Shown: positions 9,181-18,700 of the stretch, one piece after another
Layout of the letters: each line of letters opens with the position of its first letter
Numbering within the stretch: the stretch's first letter is position 1
From: Archivesica marissinica
Lineage: Eukaryota; Mollusca; Bivalvia; Venerida; Vesicomyidae
DNA length: 64,000 bases
Direction: 5' to 3'
NCBI GenBank assembly: GCA_014843695.1
Contig: CM026395.1
Span: 43,882,396-43,946,395 of the forward strand
The notes under the pieces: generated by a model
What the model was told of the DNA's origin: nothing
Database searches by the model: none
Seen by the model: only the letters and a program-made list of their open reading frames with translations
Made by a program: the position numbers and the translations under genes

Positions 9181-9702
9181 CACGTGCACACATTCAGTAT
9201 GAGCTCGTGTAATGCTATTAGTTCAACGTAAACTAATTCTGCATGTATATACTGGGAACCGGAAATGTGTGTAATTCACATTCCTTCGTTTGCTATGTTA
9301 AACACGCACACCCACGCACGCACGCACGCACGCGTCGCAGACAAAAACTATTACATAATACAGTGCGTGTTTGCTATATTCCATAAACATAAAGGAAAGA
9401 ATTTGCCCTATTCAGAGGTTGTTTTGTTTGTTTTTGAGGGTACATTGTTGTTCACATGTGAGAAATTGTTATTCTAAACAATGATGCTGGTTGATATTTC
9501 AGAATCAACCATGGCTTTCTTTTTGAATATTTCTCTCGAAATTAAGGGATCTCACCAAATTCCGGAAATTAGTTCAAGAAGCGTACGTACTCTGTATATC
9601 CTAGAATTCGGGTGTGTATGGTAGTTTGTAACTCCCGGGGCCGTATATGGAACAGCTAGTATTCACTGCCGAATGAGTAACACATGAGTTTGTATATTCC
9701 AG
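9181..9702. other. Intron e; short (CACG)n run
   Basis: Contains cacgcacgcacgcacgcacg at about 9313-9334. Otherwise no recognisable feature. A possible extra acceptor (atatttcag at 9495-9503) does not give an open frame in the required phase. Confidence 0.5.
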
Positions 9703-10500
9703 CTGAATTACAAACGCCTTGATGTAAACCTGAAGAGTGAGAATAGCGAGAATGACTTGCTTAGGTACTTGCAAAGCAAGCAGCTCAGAAACAGGCGATT
9801 ATCACAGGCTGTATTGAACCAGCCAATCAGTGAAACTCCCGAAGTTATCGAATCTAGCAGACTGCGCATACCCAGGAAGAGCATAGTGCCAATAGCCATT
9901 AATAAATACCGGCGCCGCCTGAGTTTAGCTGTTCCGGAACCGGAAAGCGAGGGAGCTAGGCGACGAGGACTAAGTTACGGAAATGTACTCAAAGGATTAG
10001 ATTCACCGGCAAGACGACGACTGCGCTTTAGGAAAGGTGGTCCTCACTCAATGACATCGGATGATAGAAGTGAATCAGCAAATATGTTTGTTTTGACTGA
10101 AAGCATTAGAGAAGACGATGAGGAAAAACAAAGTGGTGATAATGAAAGCGTTGATACTCAAAAGCCGGAAAAGGACAGCGGTGTACAACACGGGTCGCTC
10201 AAACGGAATAAAAGCAGCGGCTCGCATACACCGTCACCCTGTGATAAAGACAGGAGAAAAGCTGGTTCATTTAAAGGACAGGCAAGTAAACAAAGCGCAA
10301 AGTTCACTAAACGTAGCCCTAGTGGTATGAGACGTCATGTATTGATGAGGTCTCAAACAGAAGGCAGTAGTTCAAACGTCGTACCCAGCCGGGTCGAACG
10401 TACTCCCGAGAAAAGCCCAGAGTGTAGTATACGAAAGAACAGTTCTTATAGTAAAGCATTGTCGTCTGACGTCATACAAACGGAGTCTGGTGATGATTGA
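9703..10500 (+). CDS. NHE last exon: long basic C-terminal tail, stop TGA
   Basis: Begins after acceptor atattccag in phase 0 with LNYKRLDVNLKSEN and is open for 265 codons to TGA at 10498-10500. It is rich in Arg, Lys and Ser and probably disordered. Two RRLS sequences (fragment residues 231-234 and 271-274) and a PRKS fit PKA-type phosphorylation sites, which are known to regulate NHE3-type exchangers; use here is inferred. The true exon begins 54 nt upstream of the TTG at 9757. The last codons (GDD, stop) fall in a sequence shared with a dispersed repeat. Confidence 0.82.
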   Translation: MNYKRLDVNLKSENSENDLLRYLQSKQLRNRRLSQAVLNQPISETPEVIESSRLRIPRKSIVPIAINKYRRRLSLAVPEPESEGARRRGLSYGNVLKGLDSPARRRLRFRKGGPHSMTSDDRSESANMFVLTESIREDDEEKQSGDNESVDTQKPEKDSGVQHGSLKRNKSSGSHTPSPCDKDRRKAGSFKGQASKQSAKFTKRSPSGMRRHVLMRSQTEGSSSNVVPSRVERTPEKSPECSIRKNSSYSKALSSDVIQTESGDD

Positions 10501-10650
10501 TTAACGCTTTGTCTGCTGGGTATATAAACTCACAGTTGCACAAAACATAGATCCAGAACGCCGCGTCTGATCAGGATCTATGTTGTTTGATATTCAGCCA
10601 AGTGTTTTTGTCCCACTCTTCGAATAGCAAACAGCATAGAGCCTGACATA
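10490..10650 (+). mobile_element. MITE-like family 2 copy overlapping the NHE stop codon and 3' UTR
   Basis: tgatgattgattaacgcttt, gtctgctggg, gatcaggatctatgttgttt and atagcaaacagcatagagcc match 2660-2815. The shared text includes the end of the coding sequence. Confidence 0.65.
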
Positions 10651-11487
10651 ATAGTTTTAGATGTGCTTAATATTAACGTTCTATATATAGCATTAATCAT
10701 AGCAACTAAACAAAGTAGCAATTCTAGTAGCTCATGGTGGGTTGAGTTTCTTTACCCTCGTCACCGCTGAGCATATGGGCGAGCAATCCTAGTATATATG
10801 ATAGTGTGCTTCTTATATAGTATTGATTGACGGTGAGATGGGAAAGGGAACGCTATGGACAATTCGTAGCTATATAAAATTGGCAACTAATCCACAGATG
10901 TATGATTTTGAAAAAATGGACTTTGAACTGTTTGCTTTTAAGTTACATGTAGTGTAAACTTGCACTTTTCAATGTGGCGATTTTGATTGGTTGATTTAGC
11001 GCATGTGATCGTCGTTCACAACCCAAGGTGATAATTAGTGCTCGACTCAGCTCAAATATAGTCCGTTCACAAACATTATATGAACATGTACAGCGCACAC
11101 GATTCTGTACGGAATCGTCATGTTGTCGAATCAAAAATACAACTTTGTAATTTGTAAAATTTCATTGTAATATGAACAACCAAATGTACGTTTTCTGCTT
11201 TTCATCGAGGTATGAAGTTAATTATTAATTTATGTCCAAGACTTTGTCGTCTACATTTCTATAATATACAGAGCGTAAACGTTTCGAAATTGTTGTGCCT
11301 ATGACCATTATTTTGCAAAAAAATGTCCATCATTTTGCAAGTAAAGATAATGGCTTGATATTAAGTCAAATAATGAGTTCAATTAAAAAGTTCTGGACAA
11401 TGGATGTGAATCTAGAACAGATGAAAACATTGTGAGATTCTTAGTAATATATGTTATATTATATGCATTTCTTAAATTGTTATAAGG
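10651..11487. other. No gene recognised
   Basis: AT-rich, possible 3' flank of the exchanger gene. No convincing open frame, RNA gene or repeat. Confidence 0.4.
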
Positions 11488-11620
11488 GCCTCGCTGAGTG
11501 GACGTGTTGTCACGTTGAACTATTCCATGTGAGGAAGCTACACAGCTGGCTAGCGGAAGGTCGGTGGTTCTACCCTGGTAACCGCCCCCCCCTGATATGC
11601 TGCTCAGCGGAGTCATATAA
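11488..11620 (+). mobile_element. SINE-like fragment, family E
   Basis: cctcgctgagtggacgtgtt, gctagcggaaggtcggtggttctaccctggt resembles a tRNA-derived head and body; the block gtcggtggttctacc recurs at 54810-54840. Incomplete. Confidence 0.45.
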
Positions 11621-11694
11621 CAAAAGATGTTGGTTGGAGTTTATAACCTCAAGAACACACACATATATCTTCTTCAAGATGGAGTAAATCGATG

Positions 11695-12015
11695 TAAACT
11701 AGGTTACCTACAGCATAATAACCATTTACAAAAATATGGAAACGTCATTAATGTTAGTCACTTAGTACAATCCAGTGATCGCAGGTTCGATCCCCTGTCT
11801 GACCCTAATAAAATTAACAGTCTTTCAGATGGGACATTAAACCGATGTCTCATGTCGGTGCTTTACACCGTGCACGTAAAAGAACCAGAGGAGATTCTGG
11901 AATGTATCTCTGTCTGTTTCATTGCACTATCCTCCAAACAATCTAAAATGACTAATCTCTTCAGGAGGCGTCGCTCATATGGGTAACCGATAGCGACGAT
12001 AAATAAACGTAAAAC
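11695..12015 (+). mobile_element. Atypical SINE B copy
   Basis: Family B core and tail, preceded by the same non-tRNA 75-bp lead (aaactaggttacctacagca...cacttagtacaatcca) as the 8739 copy. Confidence 0.8.
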
Positions 12016-12357
12016 ACATAACTTAGTACGACGTTTTTTCTGAGACAATCAACGTCTCTTCCTGCCTTCAGTAAACTCGTGACAGCTTCTTCACTTGTTA
12101 ACGTATTAGAATTTCAGAATTTCAGAATTTTTTTATTGTTGTATAATTATATCTGATATTTCAAATTATGACCCATGTTCATTAGTATTGCTTGCCATAT
12201 TAACTTGCTGCATGTTATTAATGATCCACTACTGAACACGGGATATCGATCATTTCAGAATAACGTATGCTCGATAATACATCTTCAGTTATTGCTTGTG
12301 ATATAAATTGCTTTGAATGGTCCAGTTCTGAATAACGAATGATTCGATAGTGTGGAA
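12016..12357. other. No gene recognised
   Basis: AT-rich spacer. Contains a short tandem (atttcaga)n near 12112-12130 and two diverged copies of a 'ttgc..ata..aatggtcca' phrase. Confidence 0.35.
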
Positions 12358-12584
12358 GTCGTGATACCGCAGTGGTAGCGCGTTCGCTTCAGGTGCGAAA
12401 GGCCCGGAGTTCGAGCCCCGCTGGAGCCGTTAAGATTGTGTCCTTAGGCAAGGCATTTAAATTCCTCGTTGTCTCGTCTCTCTCCCTCGTGGCGATAGAT
12501 GCCATCAGGAATGAGGCCTTGAGAGTAATTAATATAAGTTGTAAGAACCTGTTTCGCAATGGAGTTAAAATAAATGTGTATACA
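12358..12584 (+). mobile_element. SINE, family C
   Basis: Head gtcgtgataccgcagtggta, anticodon loop ttcaggt, B box agttcgagccccgctgg, body ggcaaggcatttaaattcc, tail gtttcgcaatggagttaaaa. Nearly full length. Confidence 0.88.
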
Positions 12585-12834
12585 CTATTCGACATTACGT
12601 GTTCAGTTACAGTTTGCAATATTAGCTTGCTATTAATGGTCCAGAATAATGTATGATATCAATAAATGCTTGCCATGTGAATGCTTGCCATGTGAACTCG
12701 CTTTTAACGTTCCATTTCAGAATTGTATATTGCATGCCTCGATAGATGGTTACGATTCGGAAGACTGTGTCGATTCCACATGTTTGTGACAACCCAACAG
12801 CATAGACAATCTTACACGTTCTACGTGATGTTTG

Positions 12835-12902
12835 CATTTATCATGCATGAATTTATCATGCTTGTATTTATCATGCATGAATTTATCATGCTTGCATTTA
12901 CT
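12835..12902 (+). repeat. Short tandem repeat, atttatcatgcatga/atttatcatgcttg
   Basis: Alternating 15-bp variants over about 70 bp, including palindromic atgcat. The adjacent 12585-12834 and 12903-13051 are unremarkable. Confidence 0.75.
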
Positions 12903-13051
12903 AGTAGCATGCATGTGCCTGCTTGCTCAATGCTATGCACTCACTAATACAGCTTAACAGAGGTAGCAATCCTTTTCATTTGAAGAACTTACAAAAAAGA
13001 GTTTATATCGCTTAAGCATAATATTATATTAACGTGGCTGTATCCGAATGT

Positions 13052-13264
13052 CAACCCTTAATCTGCTGCCAATCATAGCAAAGGTCGCTTTTGCAAACAG
13101 CATAGAGCCAGATCAGACTGCACAGAACATGCCATCTGATATAACTCTGTGATGTTTGCTATTCACATAGTGGAGCGAAACACGTGTCTGAATAACAAAC
13201 AACATATATCGTTATCAGACGCGGCGCTACATTCCATCAAATTTATTCGGCAGGTTAAGGGTTG
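13052..13264. mobile_element. MITE-like family 2, best-preserved copy
   Basis: Terminal inverted repeats caacccttaatctgctgcc and ggcaggttaagggttg. Internal inverted phrases gcaaacagcatagagccagatcag / atcagacgcggc. No ORF. It defines the family used for the copies at 2590, 4748 and 10490. Confidence 0.7.
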
Positions 13265-13403
13265 GTCGATTTCATATGAGCCCGGTGCAGTAAACAGTTG
13301 AATGCTGACTTACCCGTGCATGCGTGTATGATCGGGACACGTGTTAGTACTGTGATTCCGGCAGGTGTGGACGTTTTTGTTCCATACTTCATATATATAT
13401 ATA

Positions 13404-13565
13404 GTTCGTGATAGCGTAGTGGTAGCGCGTTTGATTTGGTGTGAACGCCATATGTAGCCGTTACGAGTGTGCCCTTATGAAAGGCACTTAAATTCCACAT
13501 GGCCTCTTCTCTCACCCTTATGGCGATGGGTTCCACCAGGAATGAGGTATGGAGAGCGTACAATT
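13404..13565 (+). mobile_element. Decayed SINE C
   Basis: cgtgatagcgtagtggtagc, aaattccacatggcctctt and ggcgatgggttccaccagga survive; the anticodon and B-box regions are damaged. Confidence 0.7.
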
Positions 13566-14217
13566 GAATGTTGTAAAAACTTGTTTGGTGCAGAGCTTCT
13601 GTCAGTCTTAACACCACCATTCACAAAATACAACTCAACAAATGTTACCAGGGCTAGACACAGCATTTCGTTCGAGGACTGAGCACATATAGCATTTACT
13701 TACATGTTATCATTCTGTTTCACACCGAATGCGACATATGTACGCTAAATGACCACCACATATCCGTCATAAAAACAGCAAAGCCGCACACGAAAACCCT
13801 TTTTAGGAAACGTGTACCCTTAGCAATGCTGTTAACTGCTTCTCTGGATATAAGACGATAGGATAGTTTCATTGAATATTCATCTATGATCCGATGTACC
13901 AAGTACCGGTATTGAAACTATTTCTGTCATATAAGCAAACTAGTTTCTAGAATTTCAGTATAAAATGTGAATTTGAATATTAAATATGGATAGCCCTCGC
14001 AGTGTCCTGACGCAGAAATGATTAGCACACACAATATACCCTATAAATACCTTTCACGAACATATTTCTGCACGAAATACTCGCCTAATCCGCACTGTAT
14101 TTTGTGTGCACATGCCGTGTTAAGACATTCGTTCTCAGCTATACGATGTAACGCAGAGAACTTACAATTCCAGCAGGTGTGGATGTTGTTGTTTCATATC
14201 TCATATATATAGTTCTA
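13566..14217. other. No gene recognised
   Basis: AT-rich spacer with small meaningless open frames on both strands. Confidence 0.4.
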
Positions 14218-14434
14218 AGTCGTGATAGCGCAGTGGATGCGCGTTCGCTTCAGGTGCGAAAGGTCCGGAGTTCGAGCCCCGCTTGAGCCGTTACGATTGT
14301 GCCCTTAGGCAAGGGCTTTAATTTCCACGTTGCCTCCTCTCTCTCTCTCCCTCATGGCGATGGATTCCATCAGGAATGAGGTCTCGAGAGTGATTAATAT
14401 AAGTTGTAATAACTTGTTTCGCAATCGAGCTATA
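14218..14434 (+). mobile_element. SINE C (left arm of an inverted pair)
   Basis: Head gtcgtgatagcgcagtggat, B box gagttcgagccccgctt, body and tail as for family C. Faces the minus copy at 14540-14770. Confidence 0.88.
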
Positions 14435-14539
14435 TGAAACAATAATATTCAGTGATATTCAGGGACTTATACAATGATATATGGCCTAAAACCAAGCTCA
14501 TTAACAGCAACGTACCTAGTTGATTAGTATTAGTTGATT

Positions 14540-14770
14540 AGTTTATACAGATTTAGTTTAGCTCGATTGAGAACCAAATTCTTACAACTTATATCAATAT
14601 ATTAATCACTCGAGAGAGAGTGGTGGAATCCATTACCACGTGGGAGAGAGGAGACAACGTGGATTTATTTTAATTGCCTTGCATAAACACCTATAACGGC
14701 TCCAGTGGGGCTCACACTCCGGGGCTTTCGCTCCGGAAACGAACGTGCTACCACTGCGATATCACGACTT
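14540..14770 (-). mobile_element. SINE C (right arm of an inverted pair)
   Basis: Reverse copy with tail tttatacagatttagtttag and head atcacgacttcc at the right. More diverged than its partner; 105 bp separates the two. Confidence 0.85.
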
Positions 14771-14882
14771 CCACAATACGATTAGTAATATATAGTAAAT
14801 ACAGTTGAGTTCCAAATATCCTGTTCTATTCAATTCACAACCAATAACACGCAATGTACTGTACTGGAATGGATATATACAG

Positions 14883-15405
14883 CATTAGATATCCACCCAC
14901 ATTAATATACCCTGTGAAACGCAATTAGATATCCACCCACATTAATATACCCTGTGAAACGCAATTAGATATCCACCCACATTAATATACCCTGTGAAAC
15001 GCAATTAGATATCCACCCACATTAATATACCCTGTGAAACGCAATTAGATATCCACCCACATTAATATACCCTGTGAAACGCAATTAGATATCCACCCAC
15101 ATTAATATACCCTGTGAAACGCAATTAGATATCCACCCACATTAATATACCCTGTGAAACGCAATTAGATATCCACCCACATTAATATACCCTGTGAAAC
15201 GCAATTAGATATCCACCCACATTAATATACCCTGTGAAACGCAATTAGATATCCACCCACATTAATATACCCTGTGAAACGCAATTAGATATCCACCCAC
15301 ATTAATATACCCTGTGAAACGCAATTAGATATCCACCCACATTAATATACCCTGTGAAACGCAATTAGATATCCACCCACATTATATACCCTGTGAACGC
15401 AATTA
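14883..15405. repeat. Homogeneous 40-bp satellite-like array
   Basis: About 13 head-to-tail units (attagatatccacccacatt then aatataccctgtgaaacgca). The units are identical except for small deletions in the last, implying very recent expansion or homogenisation. Confidence 0.97.
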
Positions 15406-15493
15406 ATAATCGAGATGATGAATTCAGAAATATGCTGTAAGGGAGATAAATTGTATATAGTTTGGCAAATCGTTTTGCTTATGATTACTGTGT

Positions 15494-15644
15494 ACAGTCA
15501 AACCTGTCTTAAGCAGCCAACCAAAGGAGTGAAGATTAATCCGTGTGGCTACTCTATAGAGGTTACTTGATGAACAAATTGTCACATTGGGAATAATGTA
15601 AGTGGCTGTTTAATAGAGGAGACCACTAACACAGGTTTGACTGT
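15494..15644. mobile_element. MITE-like family 1 (acagtcaaacctgt termini)
   Basis: Terminal inverted repeats acagtcaaacctgtcttaag... and ...aacacaggtttgactgt with no ORF. Related copies at 27070 and 27271. Confidence 0.75.
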
Positions 15645-15742
15645 CTACAGATAGTCTACAGATAGTCTACAGATAGTTATGAATCTTACCACTGGAGTAG
15701 GCGTGCATCTAGCAGGGATGAGTGAAGTCCTGGCGATCACTA

Positions 15743-18700
15743 CTAGAGTAGTTACAGAGTAGTTGATGCTGATGGAGTGCTCGAGTAGTTACAGAGTAGT
15801 TGGTGCCGAAGGAGTGCTCGAGTAGTTACAGAGTAGTTGGTGCCGAAGGAGTGCTCGAGTAGTTACAGAGTAGTTGGTGCCGAAGGAGTGCTCGAGTAGT
15901 TACAGAGTAGTTGGTGCCGAAGAAGTGCTCGAGTAGTTACAGAGTAGTTGGTGCCGAAGGAGTGCTCGAGTAGTTACAGAGTAGTTGGTGCCGAAGGAGT
16001 GCTCGAGTAGTTACAGAGTAGTTGGTGCCGAAGGAGTGCTCGAGTAGTTACAGAGTAGTTGGTGCCGAAGGAGTGCTCGAGTAGTTACAGAGTAGTTGGT
16101 GCTGAAGGAGTGCTAGAGTAGTTACAGAGTAGTTGATGCTGAAGGAGTGCTCGAGTAGTTACATGGTAGTTGATGCTGAAGGAGTGCTCGAGTAGTTACA
16201 GGGTAGTTGATGCTGAAGGAGTGCTCGAGTAGTTACATGGTAGTTGATGCTGAAGGAGTGCTCGAGTAGTTACAGGGTAGTTGATGCTGAAGGAGTGCTA
16301 TAGGAGTTACAGAGTAGTTGATGCTGAAGGAATGCTCGAGATGTTACAGAGTAGTTGATGCTGAAGGAATGCTCGTGTAGTTATAGAGTAGTTGATGCTG
16401 AAGGAGTGCTCGAGTAGTTACAGAGTAGTTGATGCTGAAGGAATGCTCGTGTAGTTATAGAGTAGTTGATGCTGAAGGAGTGCTCGAGTAGTTACAGAGT
16501 AGTTGATGCTGAAGGAGTGCTATAGTAGTTACAGGGTAGTTGATGCTGAAGGAGTGATATAGTAGTTACAGAGTAGTTGATGCTGAAGGAGTGCTATAGT
16601 AGTTACAGGGTAGTTGATGCTGAAGGAGTGCTATAGTAGTTACAGAGTAGTTGATGCTGAAGGAGTGCTATAGTAGTTACAGGGTAGTTGATGCTGAAGG
16701 AGTGCTATAGTAGTTACAGGGTAGTTGATGCTGAAGGAGTGCTATAGTAGTTACAGGGTAGTTGATGCTGAAGGAGTGCTCGAGTAGTTACAGAGTAGTT
16801 GATGCTGAAGGAGTGCTACAGTAGTTACAGGGTAGTTGATGCTGAAGGAGTGCTATAGTAGTTACAGAGTAATTGATGCTGAAGGAGTGCTATAGTAGTT
16901 ACAGAGTAGTTGATGCTGAAGGAGTGCTATAGTAGTTACAGGGTAGTTGATGCTGAAGGAGTGCTATAGTAGTTACAGAGTAGTTGATGCTGAAGGAGTG
17001 CTATAGTAGTTACAGGGTAGTTGATGCTGAAGGAGTGCTCGAGTAGTTACATGGTAGTTGATGCTGAAGGGGTGCTCGAGTAGTTACAGGGTAGTTGATG
17101 CTGAAGGAGTGCTAGAGTAGTTACAGAGTAGTTTATGCTGAAGGAGTGCTAGAGTAGTTGCAGAGTAGTTGGTGCCGAAGGAGTTCTCGTGTAGTTACAG
17201 GGTAGTTGATGCTGAAGGAGTGCTAGAGTAGTTACAGAGTAGTTGGTGCCGAAGGAGTGCTCGTGTAGTTACAGGGTGGTTAATGCCGAAGGAGTGCTCG
17301 TCTAGTTACAGAGTAGTTGATGCTGAAGGAGTGCTGGAGTAGTTACAGAGTAGTTGATGCTGAAGGAGTGCTATAGTAGTTACAGAGTAGTTGATGCTGA
17401 AGGAATGCTCGAGTTGTTACAGAGTAGTTGATGCTGAAGGAGTACTCGAGTAGTTACAGAGTAGTTGATGGTGAAGGAGTGCTCGAGTAGTTACAGAGTA
17501 GTTGATACCGAAGGAATGCTCGAGTAGTTACAGAGTAGTTGATGCTGAAGGAATGCTCGAGTTGTTACAGAATAGTTGATGCTGAAGGAGTGCTATAGTA
17601 GTTACAGAGTAGTTGATGCTGAAAGAGTGCTAGAGTAGTTACATAGTAGTTTATGCTGAAGGAGTGCTAGAGTAGTTACAGAGTAGTTGGTGTCGAAGGA
17701 GTTCTCGTGTAGTTACAGGGTAGTTGATGCTGAAGGAGTGCTAGAGTAGTTACAGAGTAATTGGTGCCGAAGGAGTGCTCGGGTAGTTACAGGGTGGTTA
17801 ATGCCGAAGGAGTGCTCGTCTAGTTACAGAGTAGTTGATGCTGAAGGAGTGCTGGAGTAGTTACAGAGTAGTTGATGCAGAAGGAGTCCTATAGTAGTTA
17901 CAGAGTAGTTGATGCTGAAGGAATGCTCGAGTTGTTACAGAGTAGTTGATGCTGAAGGAGTACTCGAGTAGTTACAGAGTAGTTGATGCTGAAGGAGTGC
18001 TCGAGTAGTTACAGAGTAGTTGATACTGAAGTAATGCTCGAGTAGTTACAGAGTAGTTAATGCTGAAGGAATGCTCGAGTTGTTAAAGAGTAGTTGATGC
18101 TGAAGGAATGCTCATGTAGTTATAGAGTAGTTGATGCTGAAGGAGTGCTCGAGTAGTTACAGATTAGTTGATGCTGAAGGAATGCTCGTGTAGTTATAGA
18201 GTAGTTGATGCTGAAGGAATGCTCGTGTAGTTATAGAGTAGTTGATGCTGAAGGAGTGCTCGAGTAGTTACAGAGTAGTTGATGCTGAAGGAATGCTCGT
18301 GTAGTTATAGAGTAGTTGATGCTGAAGGAATGCTCGTGTAGTTATAGAGTAGTTGATGCTGAAGGAGTGCTATAGTAGTTACAGGGTAGTTGATGCTGAA
18401 GGAGTGCTCGAGTAGTTACAGAGTAGTTGATGCTGAAGGAGTGCTATAGTAGTTACAGGGTAGTTGATGCTGAAGGAGTGCTATAGTAGTTACAGAGTAG
18501 TTGATGCTGAAGGAGTGCTATAGTAGTTACAGGGTAGTTGATGCTGAAGGAGTGCTATAGTAGTTAAAGAGTAGTTGATGCTGAAGGAGTGCTATAGTAG
18601 TTACAGAATAGTTGATGCTGAAGGAGTGCTATAGTAGTTACAGAGTAGTTGATGCTGAAGGAGTGCTATATTAGTTACAGAGTAGTTGATGCTGAAGGAG

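Larger units (their letters stand above)
1501..10500 (+). other. Gene model: 3' part of an SLC9A/NHE-family Na+/H+ exchanger (six coding exons)
   Basis: Exons 1501-1656, 4895-5001, 5621-5701, 6674-6807, 8249-8370 and 9703-10500 join without a stop, with consistent phases (0, 2, 2, 1, 0) and GT-AG borders at every intron. They give 465 C-terminal residues. The opening GSTIKPLVKLLRVK and the SEEIT...GIEEISG helix match the known junction of membrane domain and cytoplasmic tail in NHE1-5 type exchangers, which swap cytosolic H+ for external Na+ at the plasma membrane. The pore helices lie outside the window, so transport competence cannot be judged. Which NHE paralogue this is cannot be decided; a long tail with PKA-type sites is compatible with NHE2/NHE3-like invertebrate members. 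Confidence 0.85.

Noticed and set aside
9503..9630. Extra NHE exon after the acceptor atatttcag
   Set aside because: The phase required by neighbours (0) meets TGA after eight codons, and exons e and f already join in frame.
12358..12430. Functional tRNA-Leu(CAG) gene
   Set aside because: It is the head of SINE C, repeated at 14218, 27514 and 38227 with the same body.
13255..13620. 121-codon minus frame
   Set aside because: Covers a decayed SINE C and a MITE border; no recognisable domain.
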